Of a DNA stretch of 64,000 nucleotides, positions 27,245-39,740 are shown piece after piece. Source of the DNA: Streptomyces rimosus (GTDB taxonomy: Bacteria; Actinomycetota; Actinomycetes; Streptomycetales; Streptomycetaceae); NCBI RefSeq assembly GCF_008704655.1, contig NZ_CP023688.1:4836001-4900000 (forward strand), given 5' to 3'. The position numbers and the translations under genes were made by a program. Within the stretch, counting starts at the first letter, position 1; every line of letters begins with the position of its first letter. Below the pieces are notes generated by a model, which was given only the letters and a program-made list of their open reading frames with translations, was not told where the DNA came from and searched no databases.

Positions 27245-27681
27245 GAGCGGAAGCGTAATTGGGGAACCTGTGGGGGCGCCGTGAGGAGATGCTGAGAAGG
27301 AACTGTGAAGGCGGCATGGGGGCGCTGGGGAGATGCCGTGAACGCGCCGTTTGTCCCGGGAGAACGCGGAAGACCGCGACCGGCTCCGTACCGGACCCGG
27401 CCCGCCGGGACCGGTACGACGGAGGCAGGTCGGACGGCTCGGTGCGGGCGGCGACGGTCACCGGCCGGCGGCCCCTGGTGATCGCGTACGGGAAAACCGG
27501 CGGGGGCGGGAAAAGCATGGCCCGGCGTCTTGGGTGCACCCGTAGAAGGGCCGGAAGGCGCCGTACGCTGTCCGGAACGGCCTTGAGTGGAATAGACTCA
27601 ACTTATCGGACGTTGAGCTGAGCAGGTTCCGCCGCGCACGCGGCGCCGATCACGCACCCGAGCACAAGGAGGAGCGGCCGA
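27245..27681. other. Divergent intergenic region between PPOX gene and clpB
   Basis: A 437-bp interval without a convincing gene; some open frames cross it but lack family character. It must hold the promoter of the PPOX gene near the left end and that of clpB near 27582-27620. An AGGAG ribosome-binding site lies just before the clpB GTG. Confidence 0.6.
27582..27602 (+). promoter_or_regulatory. HspR operator (HAIR) of clpB
   Basis: CTTGAGT-GGAATAG-ACTCAAC matches HAIR with one terminal mismatch. It lies 80 bp upstream of the clpB start. HspR control of clpB is established in Streptomyces. Confidence 0.88.
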
Positions 27682-30321
<2,640 letters not shown>

Positions 30322-30465
30322 GGCGCACCGGAGCGGTCGCGGCGGTCCGCCGCCGTCCCGTCCGCCGGGCCGGTTTCGGCCCACAGCGGAGAGACGGCGG
30401 CGGGCTTGCCAGGACGGGGCCGGGATGGGGGAGGATGGCGAGGACCATACGAAGGGAATTCCACG

Positions 30466-31002
30466 GTGAGCATCGACCCGTCCTCGATCCCGAATTTCGG
30501 GGGCCAGCCCGAACCGCAGCCGTCGGGGCCTGATGGTCCCGTCCTGCCCGACCAGGACCTGGTCAAGCAGCTTCTCGACCAGATGGAGCTGAAGTACGTA
30601 GTCGACGACGAGGGTGACCTCGCCGCCCCGTGGGAGCAGTTCCGCACGTACTTCATGTTCCGCGGCGAGGAGGAGCAGCAGATCTTCTCCGTCCGCACGT
30701 TCTACGACCGCCCGCACGGCATCGACGACAAGGCGAAGCTGCTGGAGGCGATCGACGACTGGAACCGCCGGACGCTGTGGCCCAAGGCGTACACCCACAC
30801 CCACGACGACGGCACGGTCCGCCTGATCGGCGAGGCGTCGATGCTGATCGGTACCGGTGTCGCGCTCGAACACTTTGTGTCGAGCACGGTCAGCTGGGTC
30901 CGCGCGTCGATCGAGTTCGACAAGTGGATCGTCGAGCAGCTCGGCCTGGAGGCCGACATCGAGGGTGACGGCGACGCGAAGCCGGGTGACGAGGAGGCGT
31001 AA
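30466..31002 (+). CDS. YbjN-domain protein
   Basis: 178 aa from GTG 30466 with GAAGGGA upstream; upstream in-frame sequence is non-coding. The core, LLDQMELKYVVDDEGDLAAPWEQFRTYFMFRGEEEQQIFSVRTFYDRPHGIDDKAKLLEAIDDWNR, is the type III chaperone-like YbjN fold. Role in actinomycetes is unknown, perhaps sensing or scaffolding. 144 bp after clpB but separated by a gap, so probably its own transcript. Confidence 0.8.
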   Translation: MSIDPSSIPNFGGQPEPQPSGPDGPVLPDQDLVKQLLDQMELKYVVDDEGDLAAPWEQFRTYFMFRGEEEQQIFSVRTFYDRPHGIDDKAKLLEAIDDWNRRTLWPKAYTHTHDDGTVRLIGEASMLIGTGVALEHFVSSTVSWVRASIEFDKWIVEQLGLEADIEGDGDAKPGDEEA

Positions 31003-31022
31003 GCCCTCCGCCCGGCCGCAGA

Positions 31023-31065
31023 CGCCGAAGGGCCCCGGAGCGATCCGCTCCGGGGCCCTTCGGCG
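31023..31065. terminator. Long perfect terminator, convergent genes
   Basis: A 20-bp perfect stem around ATC (first arm 31023-31042, second 31046-31065), 20 bp after the YbjN stop and just before the stop of the convergent secreted protein. Confidence 0.9.
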
Positions 31066-31074
31066 TGCTCGCCG

Positions 31075-31350
31075 TCAGCCCCTGGCCGCGCGCCGGCAGG
31101 CTTCGCCGGCCACCACGGCGGGGATGTGGTCCCTTCGCAGCTCGTGGTAGCAGGCGCGGAAGTTCTCCGTCCCGCCCCTGCCCCCGATGCGGCAGGCCCG
31201 TTCGGCCACCTCTTCATCTGCGCCGGGGTACTGCTCCAGCACGTAGTAGTAGCAGGACTGCGGACTGGCCTGGGCAGTCGGGGCAATGGCCACAGCGCCA
31301 CCGAGGGCGAGGGCGGTACAGCTGAGTGCGGCAGCGAGACGCTTGAGCAT
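31075..31350 (-). CDS. Small secreted Cys-containing protein
   Basis: 91 aa, ATG with AAAGGAA upstream. Signal peptide MLKRLAAALSCTALALGGAVAIAPTAQA cleaves after AQA near 28. The mature part has four cysteines (SCYYYV, ERACRIG, RACYHEL, EACRRAA), enough for two disulfides, and is rich in charged residues. Not recognised as a protease inhibitor family from sequence alone. Confidence 0.7.
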   Translation of the reverse strand: MLKRLAAALSCTALALGGAVAIAPTAQASPQSCYYYVLEQYPGADEEVAERACRIGGRGGTENFRACYHELRRDHIPAVVAGEACRRAARG

Positions 31351-31479
31351 CGCGGTTCCTTTCGGACGGCTCCCCGAGCAGATGGGTTGCGGTTCCCCCA
31401 CTCATGAACGCACCGCGGAGGCCGCTTGCCCTCCTGACAGCGGCCATTCCGGTGACCGGGGACTGCCCGCAGCTGAGGC

Positions 31480-32691
31480 TCACAGCGGCTCGGGTGCCAT
31501 GGTCAGCAGGTACAGCCCGTAGCCGAGGGAGAGTACGGCCAGCGCGCCCGTCGTCAGGACGACGGCGCGCGGGCGGGCGCGGGCCAGCGCGACGGCCGCC
31601 GGGATGAGCAGCGGGAAGGCCGGCAGGAGAAAGCGCGGCTTGGACGGGAAGTAGCCGGTGCCGCCGAGGGCCATGGCCATCAGTACGGCGGTGTAGACGA
31701 GCAGTGGCAGCGGTGGCCGGTCCAGCACCAGGAGTACGAGCAGCAGCAGCGCCACGGCGAGCACGGCCGCCGCCATGTACTGCACCAGCGGCGCGTCATG
31801 CAGGAACAGCCGCTTCACGGACCGCAGGGTGTCCCGGCCGAAGTCGAAGCGGGACCCCCAGAGCTCCTGCACCTGGAAGTAGCCGCGCGGCCCCCAGCCG
31901 GTGCGCGCCCCCACCCACAGGACGTATCCGAGCCAGCCTGCGGGGGCGGTCAGGGCTGCCGTCCAGTAGTGCCAGAGGGGACGCTCTTGCCGCGGTACGG
32001 GACCGTCCCTGCCGCGCCGCCAGGTCCGTACGCCCACCACCACCAGGACCGCGGCGGCGACCGCGAGGCCGTTCGGCCGTGCCAGACCGGCCAGGGCCGC
32101 CAGGGCCCCGGCCCACAGCGGGCGGTCGGTGAGCAGCGCGTACAGGGCCCAGGCGGCCAGCGCGGTGAGCAGCGGTTCCGTATAGCTCAGCGATTCGATG
32201 ACGGCGTGCGGCAGCAGCGCCCACAGCGCCACAAGGAACGTGCCGGCGCGCCGCCCATGGAGATGCGCGCCGACCGCGAAGATCCCCCAGGCGGCCACGG
32301 CGGCGGCCGTCCATGCGAGCAGCAGCCCGGCGCTGAGCGCGCCGATCGGCAGGGCGGTGGAGACGCCGCGTATCAGACCCGGGTACAGGGGGAAGAACGC
32401 CAGGTCGGCGAGGGGGTCCGGGGGCCACATGCGGTGCGGCGTCGGGGAGCCGTAGCCGTACCGGGCCACGCTCAGATACCAGTTGGAGTCCCACGTGGCG
32501 CCGAGCAGATTGCGCGGGTGGCGGCCGGTGTGCCAGGCCCACAGCGCCGTGCACATGGCCCCCGCGAGGCGGATGGCCGCGAACAGGGCGAGTGCGGGGG
32601 CCGCACGGCGCAGCGCGGCACGCACATGGACGCGTACGGAGCCGGGCCGTGGCGCTGCCGCGGCCGCGGTGTCGACGGTCTCGGCGGACAC
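31480..32691 (-). CDS. Polytopic mannosyltransferase-like protein (GT39/PIG-V-like)
   Basis: 403 aa from GTG 32691 with GGAGGT upstream. About 10-11 hydrophobic helices. The loop after helix 1 has HTGRHPRNLLGATWDSNWYLSVARYGY, resembling the acidic WD..WY..A..GY motif of PIG-V/GT39 polyprenyl-phosphate-mannose-dependent enzymes. Later SLSYTEPLLT and FPLYPGLIR agree with this family. It would add a sugar to an acceptor outside the membrane. Substrate unknown; alone on its strand. Confidence 0.75.
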   Translation of the reverse strand: MSAETVDTAAAAAPRPGSVRVHVRAALRRAAPALALFAAIRLAGAMCTALWAWHTGRHPRNLLGATWDSNWYLSVARYGYGSPTPHRMWPPDPLADLAFFPLYPGLIRGVSTALPIGALSAGLLLAWTAAAVAAWGIFAVGAHLHGRRAGTFLVALWALLPHAVIESLSYTEPLLTALAAWALYALLTDRPLWAGALAALAGLARPNGLAVAAAVLVVVGVRTWRRGRDGPVPRQERPLWHYWTAALTAPAGWLGYVLWVGARTGWGPRGYFQVQELWGSRFDFGRDTLRSVKRLFLHDAPLVQYMAAAVLAVALLLLVLLVLDRPPLPLLVYTAVLMAMALGGTGYFPSKPRFLLPAFPLLIPAAVALARARPRAVVLTTGALAVLSLGYGLYLLTMAPEPL

Positions 32692-32839
32692 GAAACACCT
32701 CCGGTACGCGCGGCGGCCACCCGCCGGGCCGCACGCGCCCGGCGCACCCGACACCACGACTCTCGGCGCCGTCCGCCCGCCACGCGACCCCTGTAGGCCG
32801 ACCGGGTGGCATACAGGGGCGCGCGGTACGGAACTCCGC

Positions 32840-34027
32840 TCAGAGGGCGCGGAGGCGATCGACCGCTTCCTGGAGGACCTTCTCCTGCTTGCAGAACGCG
32901 AACCGGACGTACGGGGCGCCCTGGTCCTGGTGGTCGTAGAAGACGGCGTTGGGGATGGCCACGACGCCGGCGCGCTCCGGGAGGGCGCGGCAGAAGGCGA
33001 AGCCGTCCTCCTCGCCGAGGGGGCGGATGTCGGTGGTGACGAAGTACGTGCCGGACGGGCGGAAGACGCGGAACCCGGCGGCGGCGAGGCCGTCGGCCAG
33101 CAGGTCCCGCTTGGCGCGCAGATCGTCCCGCAGCCCGGTGTAGTAACTGTCGGGCAGCGCCAGGGCCTCGGCGACCGCGTACTGGAACGGGCCCGCGGAG
33201 ACGTACGTGAGGAACTGCTTGGCCGAGCGGACGGCGCCGACCAGCTCCGGGCTCGCGGTGACCCAGCCGACCTTCCAGCCGGTGAAGGAGAAGGTCTTGC
33301 CGGCCGAGCCGATGGTGACGGTGCGCTCGCGCATGCCGGGCAGGGACGCCAGCGGAATGTGCTCGCCCTCGTAGACGAGGTGTTCGTAGACCTCGTCGGT
33401 AATCACGAGGAGGTCGCGCTCGCAGGCCAGGCGGGCGATCTCGGTCAGTTCGGCGCGGTCGAGGACGGTGCCGGTGGGGTTGTGGGGCGTGTTGAGGAGG
33501 ATGAGGCGGGTGCGGTCGGTGACGGCGTCGCGCAGCTCGTCGAGATCGAGGGCGTACGTACCGTCCTCGGCGGACGGGCGCAGTGTCACCGGGACACGGG
33601 TGCCGCCCGCCATCGCGATGCACGCGGCGTAGGAGTCGTAGTACGGCTCCAGCGCGATCACTTCGTCGCCGGGCTCCAGGAGAGCGAGCAGCGAGGCGGC
33701 GATGGCCTCGGTGGCGCCCGCGGTGACCAGCACCTCGGTGTCGGGGTCGTACGCGACGCCGAGGTGGCCGTAGAAGCGGTGCTGGTGGGCGGCGACGGCG
33801 GCGCGCAGTTCGGGGACGCCGGGGCCGGGCGGGTACTGGTTGCCGCGGCCGTCGCGCAGTGCGCGGACCGCCGCCTCCCTGACCTCCTCCGGCCCGTCGG
33901 TGTCGGGGAAGCCCTGTCCCAGGTTGATCGATCCGGTGCGTACGGCGAGCGCGGACATCTCGGCGAAGATCGTCGTACCGAACTCCGCGAGGCGGCGGTT
34001 GAGCAGCGGTCGTGACATGTCCGCCAT
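32840..34027 (-). CDS. PLP-dependent class I/II aminotransferase
   Basis: 395 aa. Fold-type I: NLGQGFPDTDGPEEVREA, NQYPPGPGVPELR, TAGATEAIAAS, LNTPHNPTGTV, ITDEVYEHLVY, and Schiff-base lysine in IGSAGKTFSFTGWKVGW; C-terminal Arg contacts the carboxylate. It resembles kynurenine/glutamine transaminase-like or DapC-like enzymes. With the kynurenine genes 8 kb away on the other strand, a kynurenine role is possible but not indicated by an operon. ATG 34027 chosen; 34018 is an alternative. Confidence 0.88.
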   Translation of the reverse strand: MADMSRPLLNRRLAEFGTTIFAEMSALAVRTGSINLGQGFPDTDGPEEVREAAVRALRDGRGNQYPPGPGVPELRAAVAAHQHRFYGHLGVAYDPDTEVLVTAGATEAIAASLLALLEPGDEVIALEPYYDSYAACIAMAGGTRVPVTLRPSAEDGTYALDLDELRDAVTDRTRLILLNTPHNPTGTVLDRAELTEIARLACERDLLVITDEVYEHLVYEGEHIPLASLPGMRERTVTIGSAGKTFSFTGWKVGWVTASPELVGAVRSAKQFLTYVSAGPFQYAVAEALALPDSYYTGLRDDLRAKRDLLADGLAAAGFRVFRPSGTYFVTTDIRPLGEEDGFAFCRALPERAGVVAIPNAVFYDHQDQGAPYVRFAFCKQEKVLQEAVDRLRAL

Positions 34028-34268
34028 CCTCCGCCGAACCTCTGGACTTCCTCAACTGCGCTTTGGGCGCGGCGGCGCCGGGGCATGAGCCCCGCTGAAG
34101 GACACGGGGTGGTGCGGGCCGTCCGGAAGCCGGACCGGGCGCACCGGAGTGGATCAGCGCGGATCGGAGAGGGATCAGGACACGTACGACAGGGCTCCGC
34201 GCCCGGCCGGGCAGCCGGCGGCGCGGGGCGGGTGCCTCGCTTCGGGGGACGGAAAGGAGTGTGGGGCG

Positions 34269-34553
34269 ATGATGGGATTCGTGGTCTTCCTGGTGATCTG
34301 TGGGGTGGTCGCGGCGCTGGTGGCCACGGCGGCGCAGAGCCGCGACGGCGGGCGCCGCAGCCTCGGCAAGGGGCGGCGGGACGGCACCGGCTGGTGGGTG
34401 GCCGGTGATCCGGGACTGAGCGGCGGGCACCACCATCACGGCCACTCCTGCGGCGGGCTCTCCTCCTGCGGAAGCGGCGGACACTCCTCCGGCGGGGGCG
34501 GCGGGCACTCCTCCTCGTCCTGTGGTGGCGGCGGGGGCTGCGGCAGTTCCTGA
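34269..34553 (+). CDS. Small membrane protein with His/Cys/Ser/Gly-rich tail
   Basis: 94 aa. A single hydrophobic helix (MMGFVVFLVICGVVAALVATAA) is followed by a basic linker and, from about residue 52, a low-complexity tail GGHHHHGHSCGG...HSSSSCGGGGGCGSS with several His and five Cys residues. Tail composition suggests metal binding at the membrane surface. AAGGAG precedes the ATG pair (34269 or 34272). Not recognised. Confidence 0.6.
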   Translation: MMGFVVFLVICGVVAALVATAAQSRDGGRRSLGKGRRDGTGWWVAGDPGLSGGHHHHGHSCGGLSSCGSGGHSSGGGGGHSSSSCGGGGGCGSS

Positions 34554-34854
34554 CGTGTTGTTGCGCCGTCCACATGCACGGGGCCCATGCAGGTCCGCAT
34601 ATGCGCCGGGTGAGGTCAACGCCCTCTGGGCGGTGGGCTGTTGAACAACTGAACTGAGTGGCCCTCTGAGGGATGGAAACCCTACGAAGATGGGTAAAAA
34701 CGCTGTGGGCCCCGCTCTTTTCATGATTCCCTCTCCCTAGAGAATCCCAGTTCTCGGACCCCCACGTGGGCACGAGCCGGCAGACAGTCACCACCTGATC
34801 CCGTCTCCGGGGCAGGCCGGCCCACCATCCACTGCGTGCTTGCGGAGCCGACCC
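34554..34854. other. Intergenic, no gene recognised
   Basis: About 300 bp with relatively more A+T near 34640-34740 (GAACAACTGAACTGAGT and a TCTTTTCATGATTCCC region), plausible promoter DNA for the DUF2617 gene. A CCCCACGTGGG palindrome at about 34760 is not a parS. No repeat array or small gene was identified. Confidence 0.5.
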
Positions 34855-35373
34855 ATGCTCACGACCCTCAAAACGCCCTACACCGATACCCGCGCCTGTG
34901 ACCTGGCCTGGGCGCTGGGCAGGGAGCCGCTGCCGGCCCTTGCCGTGCTCGACCTGGAACTCGCCGCGGCAAACGTACAGTTGAGGCTGCTCGGGGCCTC
35001 CCACCAAGTGCTGCTGGAGGAAGAGCACGGCACCTGCTCCGAAACGGTGGCCTGTATACCCGGCAGCAGCACCCCGCTTCCGCTGGGCGTGGCGAAACGC
35101 ATCGGCGACTGGGAGTACGAATTCGCGGCGCACGTCGAGACGTTGTCGCACGGCTCCTTCGCCGGGCGCGCACAGGAGTTGCTCGCCCTCGTCGCCGAAC
35201 ACCCCCACGGCCTTGCCGGAACGTTCCCGGGCTCGCCGCACGCCTTCACCGCGATGCTGGCGCAGCGCGAGGACGGGCAGGTGCGCTGGCGTACGTGGCA
35301 CGCCTATCCGCAGGAGGGCCGCCTGGTCGCGACGCGTACGCGGGTGGGGGTACGGATGACGGCGGCGCTGTGA
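34855..35373 (+). CDS. DUF2617 family protein
   Basis: 172 aa. From memory, the sequence MLTTLKTPYTDTRACDLAWALGREPLPALAVLDLEL and the block GDWEYEFAAHVETLS typify DUF2617, a conserved but uncharacterised actinobacterial protein; the whole frame looks intact. There is no signal peptide or TM segment. ATG start; no partner gene in the same unit. Confidence 0.82.
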   Translation: MLTTLKTPYTDTRACDLAWALGREPLPALAVLDLELAAANVQLRLLGASHQVLLEEEHGTCSETVACIPGSSTPLPLGVAKRIGDWEYEFAAHVETLSHGSFAGRAQELLALVAEHPHGLAGTFPGSPHAFTAMLAQREDGQVRWRTWHAYPQEGRLVATRTRVGVRMTAAL

Positions 35374-35521
35374 CGGGCCGGGCCGCGCTCGCGGCCGGGC
35401 CCGTCGGCGGGTGCGCGAGCCGGTTCCGGTGTCCTGAGTGCGCCAAGTCGCCCGTGTAGAAGGCCCACTACGCCCGTGTGGGTGACGTAGGGGCATCCAG
35501 GTGTCACGTAGCGTTCACGGC

Positions 35522-37282
35522 ATGATCGACCCGCCTGATCCCGTCCGCCGCGGTGCGTCCGACCCGCCGGAGGCCACAGGTCCGGCGCGACTGCCCGTAC
35601 CCGCCGGGATCGGCCGGCTGCTCGTCCTGGCCACCGTCTTCGTCTGCGCCGCCTGCGGCATCGTCTACGAACTCGAACTGGTCGCCCTCTCCTCCTACCT
35701 GACCGGGGACTCGGTCACCCAGGCATCCGTCGTGCTGTCCGTCATGGTCTTCGCGATGGGCATCGGATCACTGCTCGCCAAGCGGCTGCGCTGCCGGGCC
35801 GCCCTCGGCTTCGGCGCGCTGGAGGCGGGCCTCGCGCTGGTCGGCGGCTTCTCCGCGATGGCGCTCTACGCCTGCTACGCCTGGTTCGGCCAGTCCCGCT
35901 GCGCCCTGGTCGCCTTCTCCCTGGCCATCGGCGCGCTCATCGGCGCCGAGGTGCCGCTGCTGATGACGCTCATCCAGCGGGTCCGCCGCCAGGACGCGGG
36001 CGGCGCGGTCGCCGACCTCTTCGCCGCGGACTACGTCGGCGCGCTCGTCGGCGGCCTGGCCTTCCCCTTCCTGCTGCTGCCCCTCCTGGGCCAGGTCTCC
36101 GGCGCCCTGCTCACCGGTTCGGTCAACGCGGTGGCCGGGGGCGGGCTGGTGCTGTGGCTGTTCCGCAGCGACCTGTCCGTACGGGCCCGCTGGGGGCTGA
36201 TCCTCGCCAACGTGCTGGTGCTGGCGCTGCTCGCCGCCGGGACGCTGCTGGTCGCCCCGTTCGAACGGGCCGCGCGGGACGCGGTGTACGGCTCCGCGGC
36301 GCGGGTCGCGGTCCGTACCGGCGTGCAGGAGGTCGTGATCACGGGCGGTACGGGACCGGCCGCCACCGGGCGCACCGACGCGGCCGACTACCGGGGCAGT
36401 TCGGGCCGTGGCGCGGCCAAGCCGGAGCGGCCGGCGGCGGGGGCCGGCGGCGCGGTGGGCGGAGGCGGACCGCTCGGGCTCTACCTGGACGGGCGGCTGC
36501 GGGCCAGCGCGGGCGACGGATTCCCGTACCACGAAGGGCTGGTGCACCCGGCCATGTCCGGCGGCCCGCACCGCCGGGTGCTGGTGCTGGGTGGCGGCGA
36601 CGGGCTCGCCGCACGCGAAGTGCTGCGCTGTCACGGCGTGGTGTCCGTGACGGTCGTCGAACCGGATTCCGGCATGATCCGGCTGGCCCGTACGGACCCG
36701 GGGCTGTCCGCGCTCAACCGGCACGCGCTGGACGATCCGCGCGTACGCGTCGTCCCGGGCGACGTGTTCGAGTGGCTGCGGCGGGGCGGCGCGGCGCGCG
36801 ACGGCGGCCCTTACGACGTCATCATCGCCGACCTGCCCGACCCGGGCAGCCAGGCCAGCACCAAGCTCTACTCCGAGGAGTTCTACGGCCTCGCGGCCCG
36901 CGCGCTGACCGAGGACGGCCGGCTGGTGGTGCACGCCGGAGAGCCCCTGATCCGGCCCCGCTCGTACTGGACGGTGGACGCGACCGTACGGGCAGCGGGC
37001 CTGCAGACCGCCCCGTACCGGATCCCGGGGCGCCCCGCCGGGCGGAACGATGCGGCGGAACGCTCCTGCGCACCGGCTCCGCCCGGCACCGGCCGGGCCG
37101 CCTGCGGCTGGGGCTTCGTCCTCGCCGCACACCGCACACCGCGCCTGGACCTGGCCCCGGACACGCCCGCGCTGCGCTCGCTCACCCGCGACGGGCTGCG
37201 GGCCGCCGGTCGTGCGGCCAGCCGCGACCGGATCGCCGGCCTGCCGCCGTCCACGTTGATGCATCCGCGGCACCTGGACTGA
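35522..37282 (+). CDS. Membrane-anchored polyamine aminopropyltransferase-like protein
   Basis: 586 aa from ATG 35522; an upstream GTG at 35501 is possible. The N-terminal ~260 residues form about seven TM helices ([47 protein letters not shown]). A Gly/Ala-rich linker (about 290-325) leads to the spermidine-synthase Rossmann domain with [17 protein letters not shown] and [24 protein letters not shown]. Similar two-part proteins occur across actinobacteria; soluble partners make spermidine, but the membrane-linked forms are not characterised well. Confidence 0.82.
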   Translation: MIDPPDPVRRGASDPPEATGPARLPVPAGIGRLLVLATVFVCAACGIVYELELVALSSYLTGDSVTQASVVLSVMVFAMGIGSLLAKRLRCRAALGFGALEAGLALVGGFSAMALYACYAWFGQSRCALVAFSLAIGALIGAEVPLLMTLIQRVRRQDAGGAVADLFAADYVGALVGGLAFPFLLLPLLGQVSGALLTGSVNAVAGGGLVLWLFRSDLSVRARWGLILANVLVLALLAAGTLLVAPFERAARDAVYGSAARVAVRTGVQEVVITGGTGPAATGRTDAADYRGSSGRGAAKPERPAAGAGGAVGGGGPLGLYLDGRLRASAGDGFPYHEGLVHPAMSGGPHRRVLVLGGGDGLAAREVLRCHGVVSVTVVEPDSGMIRLARTDPGLSALNRHALDDPRVRVVPGDVFEWLRRGGAARDGGPYDVIIADLPDPGSQASTKLYSEEFYGLAARALTEDGRLVVHAGEPLIRPRSYWTVDATVRAAGLQTAPYRIPGRPAGRNDAAERSCAPAPPGTGRAACGWGFVLAAHRTPRLDLAPDTPALRSLTRDGLRAAGRAASRDRIAGLPPSTLMHPRHLD

Positions 37283-37393
37283 CGGGGGGGGCTGCGGTGA
37301 GGGTGGCGGAGCAGGCAGGACACCACAGGGCCGGGAGAAAAATGGTGCCGGTCCGGGCACGTGTGCCGGGAGGGCTGGGTAGGCTCCTTAGCC

Positions 37394-38158
37394 ATGGAGC
37401 ATGAGGTGTACGTTCCGTTTCCCGTCGAGGCCGTACGGCAGGCACTGACCGAGCCGGAGCGCGTGGCGCGCTGCATCCCCGGATGCCAACTCGACGCCGA
37501 CGCGGATCCCGGCACCCCCGGCGGGCGGCTGCGCCTGCGCATCGGCAGTTCCACCATCACCTACCGCGGCACCCTGACCGTCGCCGCCCGCGGCACCGAC
37601 ACGGTCACCGTCGAGGCGAGCGGCATCGAGTCCCGCGGCGACGGCTCCGCCGAGCTGTCCCTGACCGTACGGCTCGCCACCGCGCCCGACGACACCGGCG
37701 CCACGGTCCTGAGCTGCACCGGTACGGTCACCAGCACCGGCCGGCTCGCGGAGGCCACCGGCCAGGCGGCCGAGTCCGCCGGCCGCCGCGTCCTGGACCG
37801 CTTCGCCGCCAACCTCGCGGCGGACCTCACGGACAACCCGGCCGACGAGCCCGACGCCGAAGCGCCGCCCGCCGCGCAGGGCGTCTTCGACGCCGAGGTC
37901 CCGCCCCCGTCGCTCGACCCGCTCACCGACGACGACCAGGACGACGCCGCGCCCGCCGAGGCCGCGCACGCCCGCCGCACGATGATCGGGCGCAGCGCCG
38001 AGGAGGTCGACCACGCGCCGCCGCGCGGCCGGTACGCACCGGTCCCCGCGCCGCAGTCGGCGACCACCTCCGCCACCCTGCGCTGGGCGGCACCGGCCGC
38101 GGCGCTGGCGCTGGCGTCGGCGGTCGTGGTGGGCAGGGTGCTGCGGCGTCGGCGCTGA
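37394..38158 (+). CDS. SRPBCC/CoxG-like protein with C-terminal TM anchor
   Basis: 254 aa. The N-terminal 145 residues (MEHEVYVPFPVEAVRQALTEPERVARCIPGCQL..., then LAEATGQAAESAGRRVLDRFAANLAADL) match the CoxG/DUF1857-like START-fold family. The linker is acidic and proline-rich, and the last 25 residues are a TM helix plus RRRR, so it is probably tethered to the inner membrane. CoxG proteins are linked to CO dehydrogenase anchoring, but no coxMSL genes are near. ATG 37394. Confidence 0.8.
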   Translation: MEHEVYVPFPVEAVRQALTEPERVARCIPGCQLDADADPGTPGGRLRLRIGSSTITYRGTLTVAARGTDTVTVEASGIESRGDGSAELSLTVRLATAPDDTGATVLSCTGTVTSTGRLAEATGQAAESAGRRVLDRFAANLAADLTDNPADEPDAEAPPAAQGVFDAEVPPPSLDPLTDDDQDDAAPAEAAHARRTMIGRSAEEVDHAPPRGRYAPVPAPQSATTSATLRWAAPAAALALASAVVVGRVLRRRR

Positions 38159-38234
38159 GTGGGCCCATGCCTTCGGCCGCGACCCGCGCCCGGTGCGCCG
38201 TCGTCCCGTACGGCCTCCCCGTTAGGGTCGGACC

Positions 38235-39083
38235 GTGAGTGACAACGACACGCGAAACGCCGCGCCGGGACAGGTGCGGCTGGCCGCCGGCGACACCGAG
38301 GTGACCGTCGACCCGGCCAACGGCTGCCGGCTCGCGAGCCTGCGCATCGGCGGTACGGAAGTGCTGCGGCAGGGCGCCAAGTACGGCTCCTTCCCGATGG
38401 TGCCGTGGTGCGGCCGCATCAAGGAGGGGCAGTTCCGCAACGGCGGCGAGGTCCACCAGATGCCGGTGAACTCGCCGCCGCACGCGATCCACGGCACCGG
38501 CCGCGACGTCGCCTGGAAGACGGCGCGCGCGGATGCCACCAGCGCCGCGTTCACCTACGAGCTCCTCGACCCGGACGCCGCCCCCTGGCCGTACCCGGGG
38601 CGCGTCACCCAACTGGTCGAGCTGGCGGAGGACGGCGGATCGCTCACCCTGACCATGGGCGTCGAGGCGAGCGGCGACTCCTTCCCGGCCCAGGCAGGCT
38701 GGCACCCCTGGTTCCTGCGCCGGCTCGGCGAGGAGGGGGAGCGGAGCGAGGACGTACGGATCGACTTCTCGGCCGCCTGGCAGGAGGAGCGCGGCGAGGA
38801 CCACCTGCCCACCGGGCGCCGGATCGACCCGCGGCCCGGCCCCTGGGACGACTGCTTCGGCATGCCGGACGGCGTGGACGTGACCCTCACCTGGCCGGAC
38901 CGGCTGGAGCTGAAGGTCACCAGCCGCGCCGAATGGGTGGTGGTCTACGACGAGCAGGAGGCGGCGGTCTGCGTGGAGCCGCAGTCCGGCCCGCCGAACG
39001 GCCTCAACACGATGCCGCGCCTGGTCACCCCCATCGATCCGCTGGAGATCTCCACGACCTGGATCTGGCGCACACTGGCGTGA
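38235..39083 (+). CDS. Aldose 1-epimerase family protein
   Basis: 282 aa, GTG start. Galactose-mutarotase-like beta-sandwich with the NGCRLASLRIGG N-terminus, GRIKEGQF and the catalytic His region PPHAIHGTGRDVAWK, later QAGWHPWFLR and a C-terminal PQSGPPNGLNTMPRLVTP. Converts alpha- and beta-hexose anomers; which sugar is not readable. Divergent genes are absent; pyrE follows 60 bp later, possibly co-transcribed. Confidence 0.85.
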   Translation: MSDNDTRNAAPGQVRLAAGDTEVTVDPANGCRLASLRIGGTEVLRQGAKYGSFPMVPWCGRIKEGQFRNGGEVHQMPVNSPPHAIHGTGRDVAWKTARADATSAAFTYELLDPDAAPWPYPGRVTQLVELAEDGGSLTLTMGVEASGDSFPAQAGWHPWFLRRLGEEGERSEDVRIDFSAAWQEERGEDHLPTGRRIDPRPGPWDDCFGMPDGVDVTLTWPDRLELKVTSRAEWVVVYDEQEAAVCVEPQSGPPNGLNTMPRLVTPIDPLEISTTWIWRTLA

Positions 39084-39144
39084 CCGACGGGGGCCCGGCC
39101 CCGGCGTCGGGCCGGGGCCCTGGCCACCTTCTAAGCTCATGCAC

Positions 39145-39687
39145 ATGACTGACGACGTACGCGGCGATCTGCTGCAGCAGATCAAGGACAAGGCCGTGGT
39201 GCACGGCAAGGTGACGCTCTCCTCCGGCAAGGAGGCCGATTACTACATCGACCTGCGCCGGATCACCCTCGACGGTGCGGCCGCGCCCCTCGTCGGGCAG
39301 CTGATGCTGGACATCACCGCCGACCTGGACTACGACGCGGTCGGCGGCCTCACGCTGGGCGCCGACCCGGTCGCGGCCTCGATGCTGCACGCCGCCGCGG
39401 CGCGCGGCCGTCGGCTGGACGCGTTCGTCGTGCGCAAGGCGCAGAAGACGCACGGTATGCAGCGGCGGATCGAGGGCCCGGACATCAAGGGCCGCCGGGT
39501 CCTGGTGGTCGAGGACACCTCCACCACCGGCGGCTCGCCGCTGACCGCCGTCGAGGCGGCGCGCGAGGCGGGCGCCGAGGTGGTCGCGGTCGCCACGATC
39601 GTGGACCGTGGGGCGGAGTCGGCCATCGCCGGTGCGGGTCTGCCGTACATCACCGGCTACCGGCTCGGGGACCTCGGCCTCGCCTGA
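39145..39687 (+). CDS. pyrE: Orotate phosphoribosyltransferase
   Basis: 180 aa from ATG 39145 (MTDDVRG); ATG 39139 is in frame two codons upstream. It joins orotate and PRPP to form OMP. The PRPP loop is VLVVEDTSTTGGSP, the flexible loop and orotate site are seen in VHGKVTLSSGKEADYYIDLRR and GLTLGADPVAASM. No obvious ribosome-binding site, so leaderless translation is possible. Located close to fbaA and parS, as expected for the Streptomyces core. Confidence 0.95.
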   Translation: MTDDVRGDLLQQIKDKAVVHGKVTLSSGKEADYYIDLRRITLDGAAAPLVGQLMLDITADLDYDAVGGLTLGADPVAASMLHAAAARGRRLDAFVVRKAQKTHGMQRRIEGPDIKGRRVLVVEDTSTTGGSPLTAVEAAREAGAEVVAVATIVDRGAESAIAGAGLPYITGYRLGDLGLA

Positions 39688-39740
39688 GTCCCGTACGGCT
39701 TGCCCGGCTCTGACCAGCGCTTATCGCAAACGGGTGGTTG

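Noticed and set aside
34756..34770. CCCCACGTGGG palindrome as a second parS
   Set aside because: The flanking TTT / AAA of the parS core is missing.
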